Of a DNA stretch of 64,000 nucleotides, positions 40,947 to 51,103 are shown piece by piece. Both the position numbers and the translations under genes were made by a program. The stretch's first letter is position 1. The number at the start of each line of letters is the position of its first letter. This DNA is from Moniliophthora roreri (taxonomy: Eukaryota > Basidiomycota > Agaricomycetes > Agaricales > Marasmiaceae). The DNA lies in NCBI GenBank assembly GCA_001466705.2, contig LATX02000175.1, positions 496,001-560,000 on the forward strand, written 5' to 3'. Under the pieces are notes generated by a model. The model was not told the origin of the DNA. It searched no databases and was given only the letters and a program-made list of their open reading frames with translations.

Positions 40947-42458
40947 TTATGCGGGAGAAGGTGAGCGAACATTCCGCGACCGTGCGGCAACCGAGGCCGA
41001 ACGAGAAGGGATGAGTCTGGACAACCTACTCGGTGGCGGCCCACTTTCAGGAGATGAAGGAGGAATCCAACGTTCGTGGACAGCCTGCCTTTCATCCGAA
41101 AGGGATCGGGCCATTTTTGGGGTTGGGGGTGAAGGTGTTGAAAGCCTGCGAGGTTTTGGAGGGATTTCGGGTGGAGGTGGCGCTGGCGTATGTGATCGTG
41201 CGGTTGACGGCGGAGCCGGAGTCGAGAAACGTACAGGTGCGGGCGTATGGGATCGTAGCGATGGCGTGTGAGATCGTACAGAATGGGCGGGCGTGGATGG
41301 TCGTGAAGAGACATGCATGGACGTTGATCTTGCGTGGAGGGTGTTGTATCGTGAGGGCGTAGAAGTCGTAGAAGAACCGTAAGGTGACAATGGTGAAGGA
41401 GTGGCTGAGGTTGGCGGTGGGGACATCGGCCTTTGCTGAGCTGAGGCGCTTGCACTGGCGGATGTAACAGGTCCTACGGTTGTAGCGAGGACCTTGAGCC
41501 TGTTAAGCTCTGTACGGAGAGTCTGGCACTCTTGAGCTTTTTGGCTGTATTGCAAGCGCTGTGAAAAAAAATTACGTCAAAACGGGCGCTCACATGAAAC
41601 GAAATGATGAAAAATCTTACTTGTCTATGAGCAAAATTGAAGAAGTCAATCAACATGAACGATGCCATCAAAAAAAAGTACGAACCGACGAAGTTCCGCC
41701 TCCAGCTTGCCGTTTGCGATTTCCATGTCGTCAAGCTTCCCTTTGAGGGTAGCTTCAAGACTTTTAGCGTGTTTAGTGGCCTCTGAGTGTACTACGTGAT
41801 TCATAAGAATTGCACGCAATAGGGCTGCACTAAGGGAAAGCGAGGGGGTCTGGAGAACGCAACGAGTCAGATCAGGTCAAAGGGGGGGGGGAAAGAATGA
41901 AAGCATACCTGATCAGCCTCCTTGACGGCAGATTGTAGCCATTCCTCGAGCTCTTGATGAAGAGTTGACACTTCTTCAACGGAACATTTTTTTGCGGCGA
42001 CCTTCGCCACCTTGTCTTCGAGTCGACGAGCTTCCTCACGAACGCGCGAGCATCCGCCTTCTGCGAGGAGTAGTCTCTCTTCCCGCTTGGCCCAGTGTGC
42101 GGCCGCGGAATCATTTTTGTTGATCGTCTCCAACGGGACAGGACGACGACGGGGGGTGCTCCATGCACTAGATGTAAAATCTGTACGAATTAAACGAATA
42201 TCGTCGGTAGTAAAATGTTCTCGACAAAAAGGACAGGCAGGTGGTTGTCTTTGTGTTGATTTTTCGACTATGGTATTGCAACAACTTGCGCACAATACGT
42301 GGCCTGGACGAGACACCAAGAAGATGAGCAAAAAAATTTTAACATGGCCAGAAAAGGAACTTTTTGAACGCACCGCAAGGAATACAGTGAGGCGGCAGTT
42401 GAGGGCCATATTCCTCTGCGCAAACGTCGCAGTACGAGCCTGTAAGAAGGGTCAGCAT
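40947..42458 (-). CDS. RING finger protein E with coiled coil and Ser/Pro/Thr tail
   Basis: The start MLTLLTGSYCDVCAEEYGPQ leads to PPHCIPCG, then an intron, then HVLCASCCNTIVEKSTQRQ and PACPFCREHFTTDDIRLIR. This gives complete RING ligands, with CGHVLC in place of CGHIFC. A coiled-coil region follows (REERLLLAEGGCSRVREEAR, RLEDKVAKVAAKKCSVEEVS, LHQELEEWLQSAVKEAD), then in later exons ATLKGKLDDMEIANGKLEAE and QECQTLRTELNRLKVLATTV. The tail is Ser/Pro/Thr-rich with repeated S-H-T-P-A/S (SVRSHTPSLRSHTPAPVRF) and ends SRNVRSPSPA. The total is about 430 residues. The same leader-RING-coiled-coil-disordered-tail plan is seen in RING B, C and D. E3 function is inferred. Confidence 0.78.
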
Positions 42459-44656
42459 GTATCAGAGCATGAAAAGTCCCCAAGCGGGTTGAGGGAAGAA
42501 AGGAAAATGTTGAGGAGGGTTTGGGCAAAGGGCAAAAAAAATTCGCTTGTCGTATATATGCTTCCCAAAAAAGGCATGACTGATTCGATTCAGTTATCCC
42601 CCGCTGGCACGTTATGTCAGCGACTATGCCTCTCTCTCCGTTCCCGCCATGTGCTCCCTTCTCCACTTTCATTTTAGGCGATCAACCAACTCTTTACCTT
42701 TTAATATTCCACAGTCTTCCAGTCTTCTGTGTCTCTCGAACCTTGTTTTCTTCGACCTGGGCTAGGGTAATTTGGAGTCAGAAATAGCAATCCAGCCGCG
42801 CAGCATTTGTTCCTGATGGCAGATGTCATCACCGAATATTCATTTCCTGATGTCTGATCCGCCTGTGACTCGGAAATTTTACAAAGAGCTGACGAATGCG
42901 GCTTTTAGATCTCGGTCTTTCATTGTGCAACCATTGTGAAAGAGCTTCTCTTTCCTTCACTGTATTTCTCAGAGGCCGGGGACTTCGCGGGCAGCAACGG
43001 CCTTTCCAGGACTTTCTAGCAGCTTGCCTTATTGCTTCCGAAGAGCCCAGGAGTACCGAAAATGCTATGTACACTGCGCGGACCTTCGAGGTACCTCCGT
43101 CACCCTTATGCTGACTAGAGTAGGATCCGCTGCACCCAAATTGCTATATCTGCTTATACCCGCCACCCTAGGGTATACAAACGACAAGCCATAAGCTGTG
43201 CCTCTTGGAGAGGGAGAAACGTGCGATCTACATCTACATCTTGCATCGATTAATATGTTATCCGATAGCGTCGTTCGTACATTACGCTAGATTACTCCGC
43301 TGTTACTCAAAATACTATGTAACAGGCAGCATGTATTAGAACTGGAAGTGACTAGTCTATTCGACCCAAGCTTTCGTCCGTCTACAGTGGGCTCGATGTG
43401 CGATCGAGTACTTGATCGCTTGAAACTCTATAAGCCGCCACGCGTGCCACGTTTGATACGCTAAGATCTCTTCGCCTCGAAGCCCTGATCTGTGCCTAGC
43501 TTCTTTCGGAACTAACCAGCTCTGTATCCGTCCCGGACTTTCATTCCGTGGTTCGGCATAGATACTTCTGTGAAGAGCGAGAGTACTTACGCCTGGATCC
43601 CTTCAATGCAGCCGTTGACGTGCGTGTATTCTGCTCGTCCGCATACGGATTGAAATGGTTGGAGACGGTGGCACGTACCGATCCCCTTTCTACAACTTCC
43701 ATGACCGCGATAAGGAGGAAATACATGCATGCCTGGGGCATGAGGATTTATTGGTCTTCTCCCTTCCCTGCAAGCTCTCACGGATATACAACTTCGTGTA
43801 CTTAGGTCCTGTCAAGTCCTCTGATGATGGCGAATTGCAAGGATTCCGCCGCTCTTTTTTCCTTTATTATTGGAGATTCGCAAGCGGTACACCACTCCGC
43901 TTGAAGGTTGTGTGGAGCCCCAACTTCGATCGCCCTACCTGACTTCACTAGCGACCTCCTCTGGCGGTAACGAAGTGGAGAGCTTAAACATAAAACGCCG
44001 CCACACTCGGGAAGCATATTCATATGACATCTTGCAACACGTTCAGTTGCATCACTGTGAGAAACTCTACCTGGACCATGAACCTGATCAGCGCGATATG
44101 GGTCCTCGTGTTAGACGCGTGTTATAAAAAGCTGAGGCAGTTTACGCGACCTAGTCATTAAAGGGTATGTTAATAATCCGGCGAGACGCGTTAGGATACA
44201 TGAAAGGTCAGTTGAACTGTTACAAACGAGAATGAATGGGTTGGAGTCGCGAATTGGCGACTTCGGCGTAGCAAAAGCACTGAAGGCGTGACAGAGGAGT
44301 GCCCGTTCTACAGGTCCCGAGGATAAAATATCCATTTAGACTATCCCAGTTGGAATTACGGGAGCGTTGAGTGTGGCACGAGTAAGGAAATACCTAGCGG
44401 ATGGTGGAGCTGAGGCGTGTCTAGAGTGCAAGTAGCCCTGCAGTTGATTCTAGATGTCATTTCAGGATCGATAACGGCTATCGCAAAAGTGCTATCTTCT
44501 AAGCCTCGCGGCTTACAGACAGAGATAAGGGAGGGCCATCACAATTGCGAACGTGTCGGCATATGGACCCTCACTTTGTATTTGGCATAGAATTCTGTAT
44601 CATTGCAATGAAATAATGAGCGGTTCAACAGGTAGAGGCATGTGTGGCTGGCCTGC
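42459..44656. other. Intergenic, about 2.2 kb
   Basis: No gene is supported. Plus-strand frames near 43.55-43.94 kb lack recognisable motifs. A stretch near 44.20 kb reads ERSVELLQTRMNGLESRIGD on the plus strand, helix-like but without start or partner exons; it may be a relic. Confidence 0.4.
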
Positions 44657-45430
44657 TCAAGGAACAGTTACATTACCCTGCGCAATACTCGGGTACGCCT
44701 TATACAATTCCCAAGTCCTCAAGTCCTCGGCTTCAGACCCTGTGTTCAGATTTGCGGGCGACGAAAGTTCTGCAAGCAAGTGTCAAAGTGCGATCAAGAG
44801 CGGCACAAGCGGAACGCACCATGCACAACATGCCACTTGGGCACTCTCTGCGCCTCATCCGATTTGGGAATGGACAACCCTATCTTAAGGCTTTCTATGC
44901 AACGAATTACCCTCGTGCGCAGCCAGCCCTCCGCGTTCTTGAAACGAGCTTCATGAATCCACCCTTCAATCGCCTTCTCCCCTTCAAGCGACAATCCATG
45001 AGTAACTACAATGGTTGTCGGATTCGCTCCTGCCTTGAGTGAGCAGCTCTTGCTGCGATCGACTTCTCCAGAGTCCCAGTAAACCTCATACATTCTCCGG
45101 TCCAACACATCCAATCTCTTTATCAAATCAGCCTCTCGGGGACTTCTGTTTTCGCGTAACCGGATGTAGATGGGATCGCTGAATATGGAGGTCGAGGTGA
45201 GTTCATAAAGAGACACCCATGATGGCTTGCCGCCGTCTGAAGTAAAGTATCGAGCGCCAGTTTCGAAGGCAGGGATATGGTTAAGCCTTAGAGGAACATG
45301 TTCGTTGTTGTACCAATCTGCTATACTGGTCAGTGCAAACGGCTTTCCTTAAAGAGATGATCTGACCTTGGAACTCGTCAAGGGAGACTTGACCGGGCTC
45401 CGAGAAAACGATGAGGAACCCCGCTGGCAT
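44657..45430 (-). CDS. EthD-like dimeric alpha/beta-barrel protein
   Basis: Three exons give about 220 residues. MPAGFLIVFSEPGQVSLDEF joins to ADWYNNEHVPLRLNHIPAFE, then GARYFTSDGGKPSWVSLYEL and RSPREADLIKRLDVLDRRMY. Later come TTIVVTHGLSLEGEKAIEGW and KWHVVH, and after a final intron ELSSPANLNTG and LRTWELYKAYPSIAQGNVTV. The D-W-Y-x-x-E-H-x-P motif followed by a beta strand ending in Y-E-L is typical of the EthD/stress-responsive ferredoxin-like barrel group, widespread in basidiomycetes and usually uncharacterised. No catalytic role can be stated. The frame without the last intron stops early at 44.79 kb; the spliced end fits the family better. Confidence 0.65.
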
Positions 45431-46256
45431 CTTGAATGTAATCCTGGACCAGATGATGGTGGTAATCGACAGAGAATCGAAATACCGGAGGGGTAGGTCA
45501 TTTGGGCAAAGCAAAGCGGAAGGGCAATAATCCGCTGTGACGATTCACCGCTTCCGTCGGGCAACGTTTCCCACGACTTGGTCGCTCCAAACGTCCTTGA
45601 TCCCGTCAGCAGGTAGCACCAAAATAGTCTCGGAAGGCTTCAGCCTCCAGGATTCCTCAGTCCCTTCAAAACACTAAGAACATGGAACATACGGTACGTC
45701 CTGATGAGAGTTCTCTGAGGTTGTCCGCTTAGCCTCAAGCAAATCTTCTGGCTTAGGTGGCCCTGGTATCTCTGAGAAAACAACACTGACTCATCCTGTT
45801 TAGCGTTTTGCGCACAGTATATCTCTCCACCCGGGTCATTGATACCTTCCAACTAAACGCAAGTAGCTGGATTTAGCTTCAATCTCTCCGAACACACAAA
45901 TACGAGCGCCTATCATCATTGATGGCAGATGGAAGGCGAGATCTCATATATTTACACGGCGTGCCCTGTCACTCCTTGACAGGATCCGGCCTCATCATTG
46001 CCAGTGGCGAAGAGTTATGTATATACAAGTCTCATGGTTTGATGATGGACTCACCCAGGGTTGATTGCGGTCTTATATATCGCATGAGGGCGAGGGAAGT
46101 TGGGAACACTCTTTCTTACATATCTCCTTTCAATTCAGTTGTTCAACTTCGTTTAACGCGTCTGGGTTCTCAAGTAAGGTTCGTTTCTCCTTTTGTTTTA
46201 GATCACTGACATTCAGTCCAAAAGACCCTGGGTCCCAAATCAAATTCGAGGCCATA
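45431..46256. other. Divergent promoter region, no gene seen
   Basis: This separates the EthD-like gene (minus) from the membrane protein gene (plus). A minus-strand stretch at 45.64-45.85 kb (EGINDPGGEIYCAQNAKQDE) has no recognisable family. TA-rich sequences (TATATTTACA, TATGTATATACAAG, CTTATATATCG) between 45.94 and 46.08 kb could serve as core promoter elements. Confidence 0.4.
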
Positions 46257-47869
46257 TGTCTTCGTCGAAGCCATGGCGTTGCGATATTGCTGGTTCTGAC
46301 TACTGCGTTCGACAATTCACCGTCACTCCAGTGGTCACTGTCGCAGTGAGTTGCTTTCTTTTCGATCTATAAAGGCACGAGATACTAAGCTGTACCCGCA
46401 GATTCAGTTTCTGCTCTATGGTACATTCTTCAAGTTCCGCCAGCATATCAAAATTCATCGTGCTCTATTCTCAGGCTCTTACGCTGTGCTATACGGGATC
46501 TGTATCTTCTTCCTCACGAAACGAAAGCGACATCGCTATATTCTTCATTGTATCGCCATATCAGCGCTTTTCCTTCTCGCAACAGTGGGCTTGGTGACAA
46601 ACACCGTGAACGCGGCTGCATATGCTGCGTTCATGTTCCATGAATCTGCTCCCATGGACAGCCTCGAAGCTAGTCAAAAATCCGGTCAAGATTTGATGAA
46701 GACAATGTGGGTATCTCAAGGAGGTCGAGTAGCGCTTCAAGCTCATCCTCTTTCGTTTTGGACAGAGGCAACACGGGAGTCGTAGCAGTCATTGTCTATG
46801 TTGTTGCAAAGTAAGGTCTTGCGACTACCATGTTTTCCCGTCACTGAGAGCTAACTGGGCCAGTATGATTGGAGATGCCATCCTGGTGCGCATGCTCAAT
46901 ACTCGTCCACCTGGTATTGCTCACGTGTGGCATAGCTATGGCGTTGTTATCACATTTGGGGCTCTCGACTCAAAATCATCATATTACCTACCCTACTCTG
47001 TTTAGGTAGTAACAGTAAGGACTTCATAGATTCTCGCTTTCAAAGAATTGTACTAACTCGCTCCTATAGCTCTTGCCATCACCGACTCTGTGCTAGCGGA
47101 CCCTCTCAAGCCGGAATTCGATGGAGAAGGCTCCTTCTACAGTCTCAGCCCTCCAAAACTACTTATCTCCTTTCTCTTCGTCACGATGTTTGCCAACGCG
47201 ATATTGACACTAATGATAGGTCAGTTTCGCTATTCTTGGTTCCTCACTGTTAGTAACGGCCCTCTCAGCGGGAAGAATATTTTATATCACCCGTCAGGCC
47301 ATGAGACTGTTAGGCTCACACGTCAGAAGAACCTACAAAACTATCATCGCCCTAATGTATGTCTGCCTGCTGACTCCACCATTGTAAGAGACTGACCGGT
47401 TAGCATTGTAGACTTGAATCCGGGATGCTCTACCCTTTCGCTCTTATTTTGTACGCTACTGTGCTGATTTCAATGTGGGTGAAAGGAACCACCGGCAGCG
47501 GGGGAGCATCGAGTAAGAGTCAAGTGGCAACAGACCTCATAGCACAGGTCATGGCGTACTCGTTGGTTCAATTCGTCGTATGTTTGAATTGAGAGTTACC
47601 TTTTTGGTGAATTTTGACTGTTTATTCAGGGCATTGCACCTACTTTGATTATTGTACGGACAGGTCTTGGAATTAGCGTTGAAAACGTTGAGAGCACGGT
47701 CCAGACTATACGGGTCGAGCTCACCGAGCAGGAGATTTCGCCGGAGATTCATCGTGCGAGCCGAATAGCCTTCAGGCATAGTTTACGCTCAACAGACCCT
47801 ACTTCGTCGGACGTGGAAAACTTGGAACTTCAGATACCTCAGAGTAAAAGTATGAGAGTCAGCTCTTAA
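46257..47869 (+). CDS. Multi-pass membrane protein, basidiomycete seven-TM type
   Basis: The start MSSSKPWRCDIAG leads across an intron to IQFLLYG, and another intron to SYAVLYGICIFFLTKRKRHR, giving a first helix and a basic loop. Further segments are YILHCIAISALFLLATVGLV, a loop with MKTMWVSQG, a helix with VVAVIVYVVANMIGDAILV, then ALDSKSSYYLP. Next come LISFLFVTMFANAILTLMI, AGRIFYITRQAMRLLGS (R-I-x-x-[IW]-x-R-Q, common in this fungal family), MLYPFALILYATVLISMWV and GIAPTLIIVRTGLGIS. The soluble tail ends KSMRVSS. The topology of about six or seven helices, with the basic post-helix motif and the I-x-P-T-L-I-I-V-R end, matches a large, uncharacterised agaricomycete membrane family. Ligand and function are unknown. 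Confidence 0.72.
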
Positions 47870-48221
47870 CTTTGTACCAGATATAGAGTAGAGTAGTGTA
47901 TTTTGCTGTGAGATTGAGTGCTTGAGCGCTTGTTGATCGTGGGAAAGGCTGATATTGTCATCATATCAATTGGACAACTCGCTCTGGGTTCAGCTAGGGT
48001 CCATTCATGCTTCAAATCATCCACCAGTCTAGAATTCGTCAAACATAAGTCGATAATGACGGCCATCGCTCCATCATTCGTGGGTTTGGATCTGTTCCAC
48101 CGTGAGTGAGACAAAGTTTGCGCGTCATGCCTTTCATCATGTCGCTCCAGCTTCACAAAGCAGATGTTTCATGGTTTATAAGGCGCGGTGAAACTTGCTC
48201 TTGGGGGTAGAATTTATTACC
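47870..48221. other. Short intergenic region
   Basis: This is the promoter of the dehydrogenase gene and the 3' flank of the membrane protein gene. No other feature is supported. Confidence 0.5.
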
Positions 48222-49918
48222 ATGCAAGCAGCTGCGAACAAACTCCAGGAGGTAAGTCGTCGCTGCCTTTAAAGTACATCTGACGGTGAAAATCTAAACG
48301 TCGCTTTTTAGCAATTGGGTACAATCCCAACTGAGGTTCATGCCGAATACAAGCATACACCGGGAGGAGAAACCATGAGGGCCCTCGCTTGGTTCGGGAA
48401 GGACGATGTGCGAATGGTAGATGCGCCCGTTCCCGATATCACCGAACCGGACGATGTCATTGTGCAAGTGACTGGAACAACGATATGTGGATCTGACCTT
48501 CACTTGTGAGTCCAAAACGTGTCAAATCATCGGTCGTAATCTGAGATGCCTTGTAGATATCATAGCGAGATCGTGACGCTCCAGAAGGGTGATATTTTGG
48601 GTCATGAAGTATGTAACCCGCGGCCAATATGCGTAACATTCTGATGAAGAATATTTTCAGTTCATGGGGAAAGTACACAAGGTTGGACCCAACGTGAAGA
48701 ACCTGCAAGTTGGTCGTCGCTTCGTTCCAGATTGCGTGCGGAAAGTGCGAGTATTGCCAGCAAAAGCTCTCATCTTTCTGCGATCGGACAAATAGTTCAT
48801 CGTGTGTATTCCGCCAACAGTTATCATCCTTTAAACTAAACTACTCCATAGGTTGATGAACTGCATGTATGGGCAACGTGATGCAGGTTTCTTCGGGTAC
48901 TCCCACTTCACTGGAGGCTTTCCTGGTGGTCAAGCTGAATATGTCCGTGTGCCATTTGGAAATGTCAACCTATTACCCATACCCTCCGAGATATCTGATG
49001 AGAAAGCACTCTACCTCTCGGACGTTTTACCAACAAGCTACCACAGCGTGGTAGATACGGACGTCAGAGCAGGCGATGTAGTTGGTATTTGGGTACGCTT
49101 TAACCAAGTCTGCTTATGGGCTAGAGGTTGATCTCTCGCTTCTGCTTCAGGGTCTTGGTCCGATAGGTCAATGTACAGCACGTTGGGCTTTACTCAAAGG
49201 GGCAAAGAGAGTCATCGGGATTGACAAGGATCCCCGAAGACTCGCGTTCGCAAGGGAAAAGAGTGGTATTGAGACAATAGGTTTTACGAAACACAAAGAC
49301 GTTCCTAAGCGGATATACGAGTTGGTACCTAGAGGCCTGGATGTCGCTATTGATTGCGGTGAGTACGCTTATTGATCCCCTACTTTTCAGCAGCTTATAT
49401 AACCTTTACGTTTAGGAACATTTCATGAACCCAAGACACTCATCCACAAAGCTCAGAAAGCGCTTATGCTTGAGACTGATGTTCCAGAGACTATAAACGA
49501 GATGATAGTTTCTGTTAGAAAGATGGGCAGGTGTGGTATCATTGCAGCGTACAGCGCGTTTGCAAACGGCGTCAACGTTGGCGCCCTGATGGAAAAAGGT
49601 GTTAGGTAGGACGCTTCGTTCTTCAGTGTCATTTGATGATGGTTGATGATTGCGTCCAGACTGATCGGTAATGGGCAAGCACCGGTGCACAAGTATTGGG
49701 AAGAGATTCTTAACGACTACATCAAGACTGATAAATTCGACCCAACATTCATGATTACGCATCGCACTCCGCTCGAGGATATGCCTAAATTATACGCTGC
49801 GTTCGATAAGTATGTGGATGGGGTTGAGAAGGTGTTTGTTGAGACGAAGTTCTCCGACAAGCCCGATGCTGCGGCAGGGTGTCCGAGCATCAAAAGTGTA
49901 GATGAATGGACTGTTTGA
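48222..49918 (+). CDS. Zinc-dependent alcohol dehydrogenase (MDR family), apparent frameshift
   Basis: This MDR-type oxidoreductase resembles glutathione-independent formaldehyde dehydrogenases. MQAAANKLQE joins to QLGTIPTEVHAEYKHTPGGE, then MRALAWFGKDDVRMVDAPVP. GTTICGSDLHLYH holds catalytic Zn ligands, and GDILGHEFMGKVHKVGP is the GHE motif. FQIACGKCEYCQQKLSSFC carries the four structural-zinc Cys. GYSHFTGGFPGGQAEYVRVP and the NAD-binding GLGPIGQCTARWALLKGAKR follow; the end is CPSIKSVDEWTV. The reading frame breaks near 48.71 kb. Upstream exon NLQVG and downstream VASFQIACGKC are in different frames, as if 8 nt of a usual VGDRVVASF segment were lost. No acceptable intron repairs it (the only GT-AG option is 22 nt). 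It is either a recent pseudogene or a sequence error; the rest is intact. Confidence 0.82.
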
Positions 49919-49989
49919 GTATTATAAGGTATATTATGTAGGTTATACAGCTGTTGATATTAGTAATGTCCCCCAAAACCTTCTACTAG

Positions 49990-50611
49990 TCATGAATCAT
50001 ACTGCGGATATACGTGAGGTGCCCTATGTGGAGTTGCAGGGAAAGGGGCGTGACCATGTACAGCGCTACCTGTCCAGTCTAAGTGGGTATTGGGTGGAAA
50101 ATGATGGTAGAGATAGTTGTTGGGCGGTGATAGGTTATGCGCCAGTGTCGACCCATAAGGTATTGTGAAAAATTCGGCGTTGCTCTCTGAGAGAGAAGCT
50201 CCGGTGTTCGACACGTTTGGTATCACTAGCTCCGATATCTGCCCATTCTGTGGATTTCCGGAATGGAAGGCTGAATACGATTGCCAGGAATCCTCTTCCT
50301 GCAAAGGTAAAGTAAACGGTGGACTAGTGTTGCCTCACTATAGCTGAACGTACCTTTACCAAAAAGCTAGATGGATCAGGAAACGAATTGCCCTCCCCGA
50401 CCGGGATGTACTCGCATTGCAGGTTTTTCTCTTTGCACCTTTGGCAGGGACCACGAGGTATGGTTTCGGGTGTGTTACACTGGTGAGAGTTGCAGTCAAA
50501 CTCAGTCGCCAAAAGGAGAGAAGATTGTTTGCTCGCCTTGATTTTACGCTTCCTGCAGAACGAGCAAGCCATAAGAGCTCTTTTGCGAGGTTTAGTAGAA
50601 ATTGAATCCAT
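49990..50611 (-). CDS. Short Zn2Cys6 DNA-binding protein (A)
   Basis: MDSISTKPRKRALMACSFCR is followed by KRKIK. A 57-nt intron with GC donor and AG acceptor (50480-50536) comes next, then CNTPETIPRGPCQRCKEKNL and QCEYIPVGE. Splicing gives a perfect C-x2-C-x6-C-x10-C-x2-C-x6-C Zn2Cys6 cluster. The intron is phase 0 and has no stop codon, so an unspliced product would carry 19 extra residues inside the zinc cluster. After a second intron the remaining 100 or so residues are low-complexity (FFTIPYGSTLAHNLSPPNNY, ending HRAPHVYPQYDS), with no fungal_trans domain. Length is about 180 residues. DNA binding is inferred from the cluster. A paralogue with the same plan lies at 61.8 kb. Confidence 0.78.
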
Positions 50612-50663
50612 AGCAGAAGAGTGGTGGGTAGAGATGGGAGTAACAGGCGATGAGTCCTGAGGC

Positions 50664-50671
50664 TATTTATA
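50664..50671 (-). promoter_or_regulatory. TATA box of short Zn2Cys6 gene A
   Basis: TATAAATA on the minus strand lies about 53 nt upstream of the ATG. The paralogue at 61.8 kb has a TATAAAA at nearly the same distance. Confidence 0.5.
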
Positions 50672-50869
50672 AGGTAAAAGCGCGCCAATGCAGAGCGGAT
50701 ATTTGATGCTGATCGTTAGCCTCACGATGATGTCAAGATCATTATCCAAAAAAACGCCCTTGAAATGGACTAGGACGTTTGGCTCGAATATGAAACCAAG
50801 AACGCGAGTGAAGGAGAAACCGTCTCGTTGGGAGGAGGTATATCACCATCTAAGGCCCAGCTGTAAAGC

Positions 50870-51103
50870 GTGATAGTCTGCATCGAGTTCTGTAGACTCG
50901 TTAGGATAACAAAGGCGTACTTACTAGAGCAACATGGTGTCAGAAATTCCGTCCGACAAATAAGCACCGAAATCAACGGCGGCGATTGGATACTGGCCGC
51001 GGAGAAGATGGCCAAGGTGTTGGATTCACCGGTCATCTATGAAAGTAACCGGGCGGCGGCAGTAGGAGTGCTCCGAAAGGCCGTCGTCGACAACGTGTCT
51101 TGA
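50870..51103 (+). CDS. Possible last exon of a small unknown gene
   Basis: This is an open stretch without a proper ATG (the frame begins at a GTG). It has coherent, helix-prone content: LVRITKAYLLEQHGVRNSVR, ISTEINGGDWILAAEKMAKV, and VGVLRKAVVDNVS before the stop. A coding-like upstream stretch (VWLEYETKNASEGETVSLGG, 50.76-50.83 kb) followed by GT...TGTAG suggests a two-exon gene, but the frames do not join cleanly. No family recognised. Confidence 0.3.
   Translation: MIVCIEFCRLVRITKAYLLEQHGVRNSVRQISTEINGGDWILAAEKMAKVLDSPVIYESNRAAAVGVLRKAVVDNVS

Noticed and set aside
40796..41455. 219-codon minus-strand frame rich in His/Pro/Arg
   Set aside because: It is the wrong-frame shadow of the Ser/Pro/Thr-rich tail of RING E; the tail frame joins the coiled-coil exon correctly.
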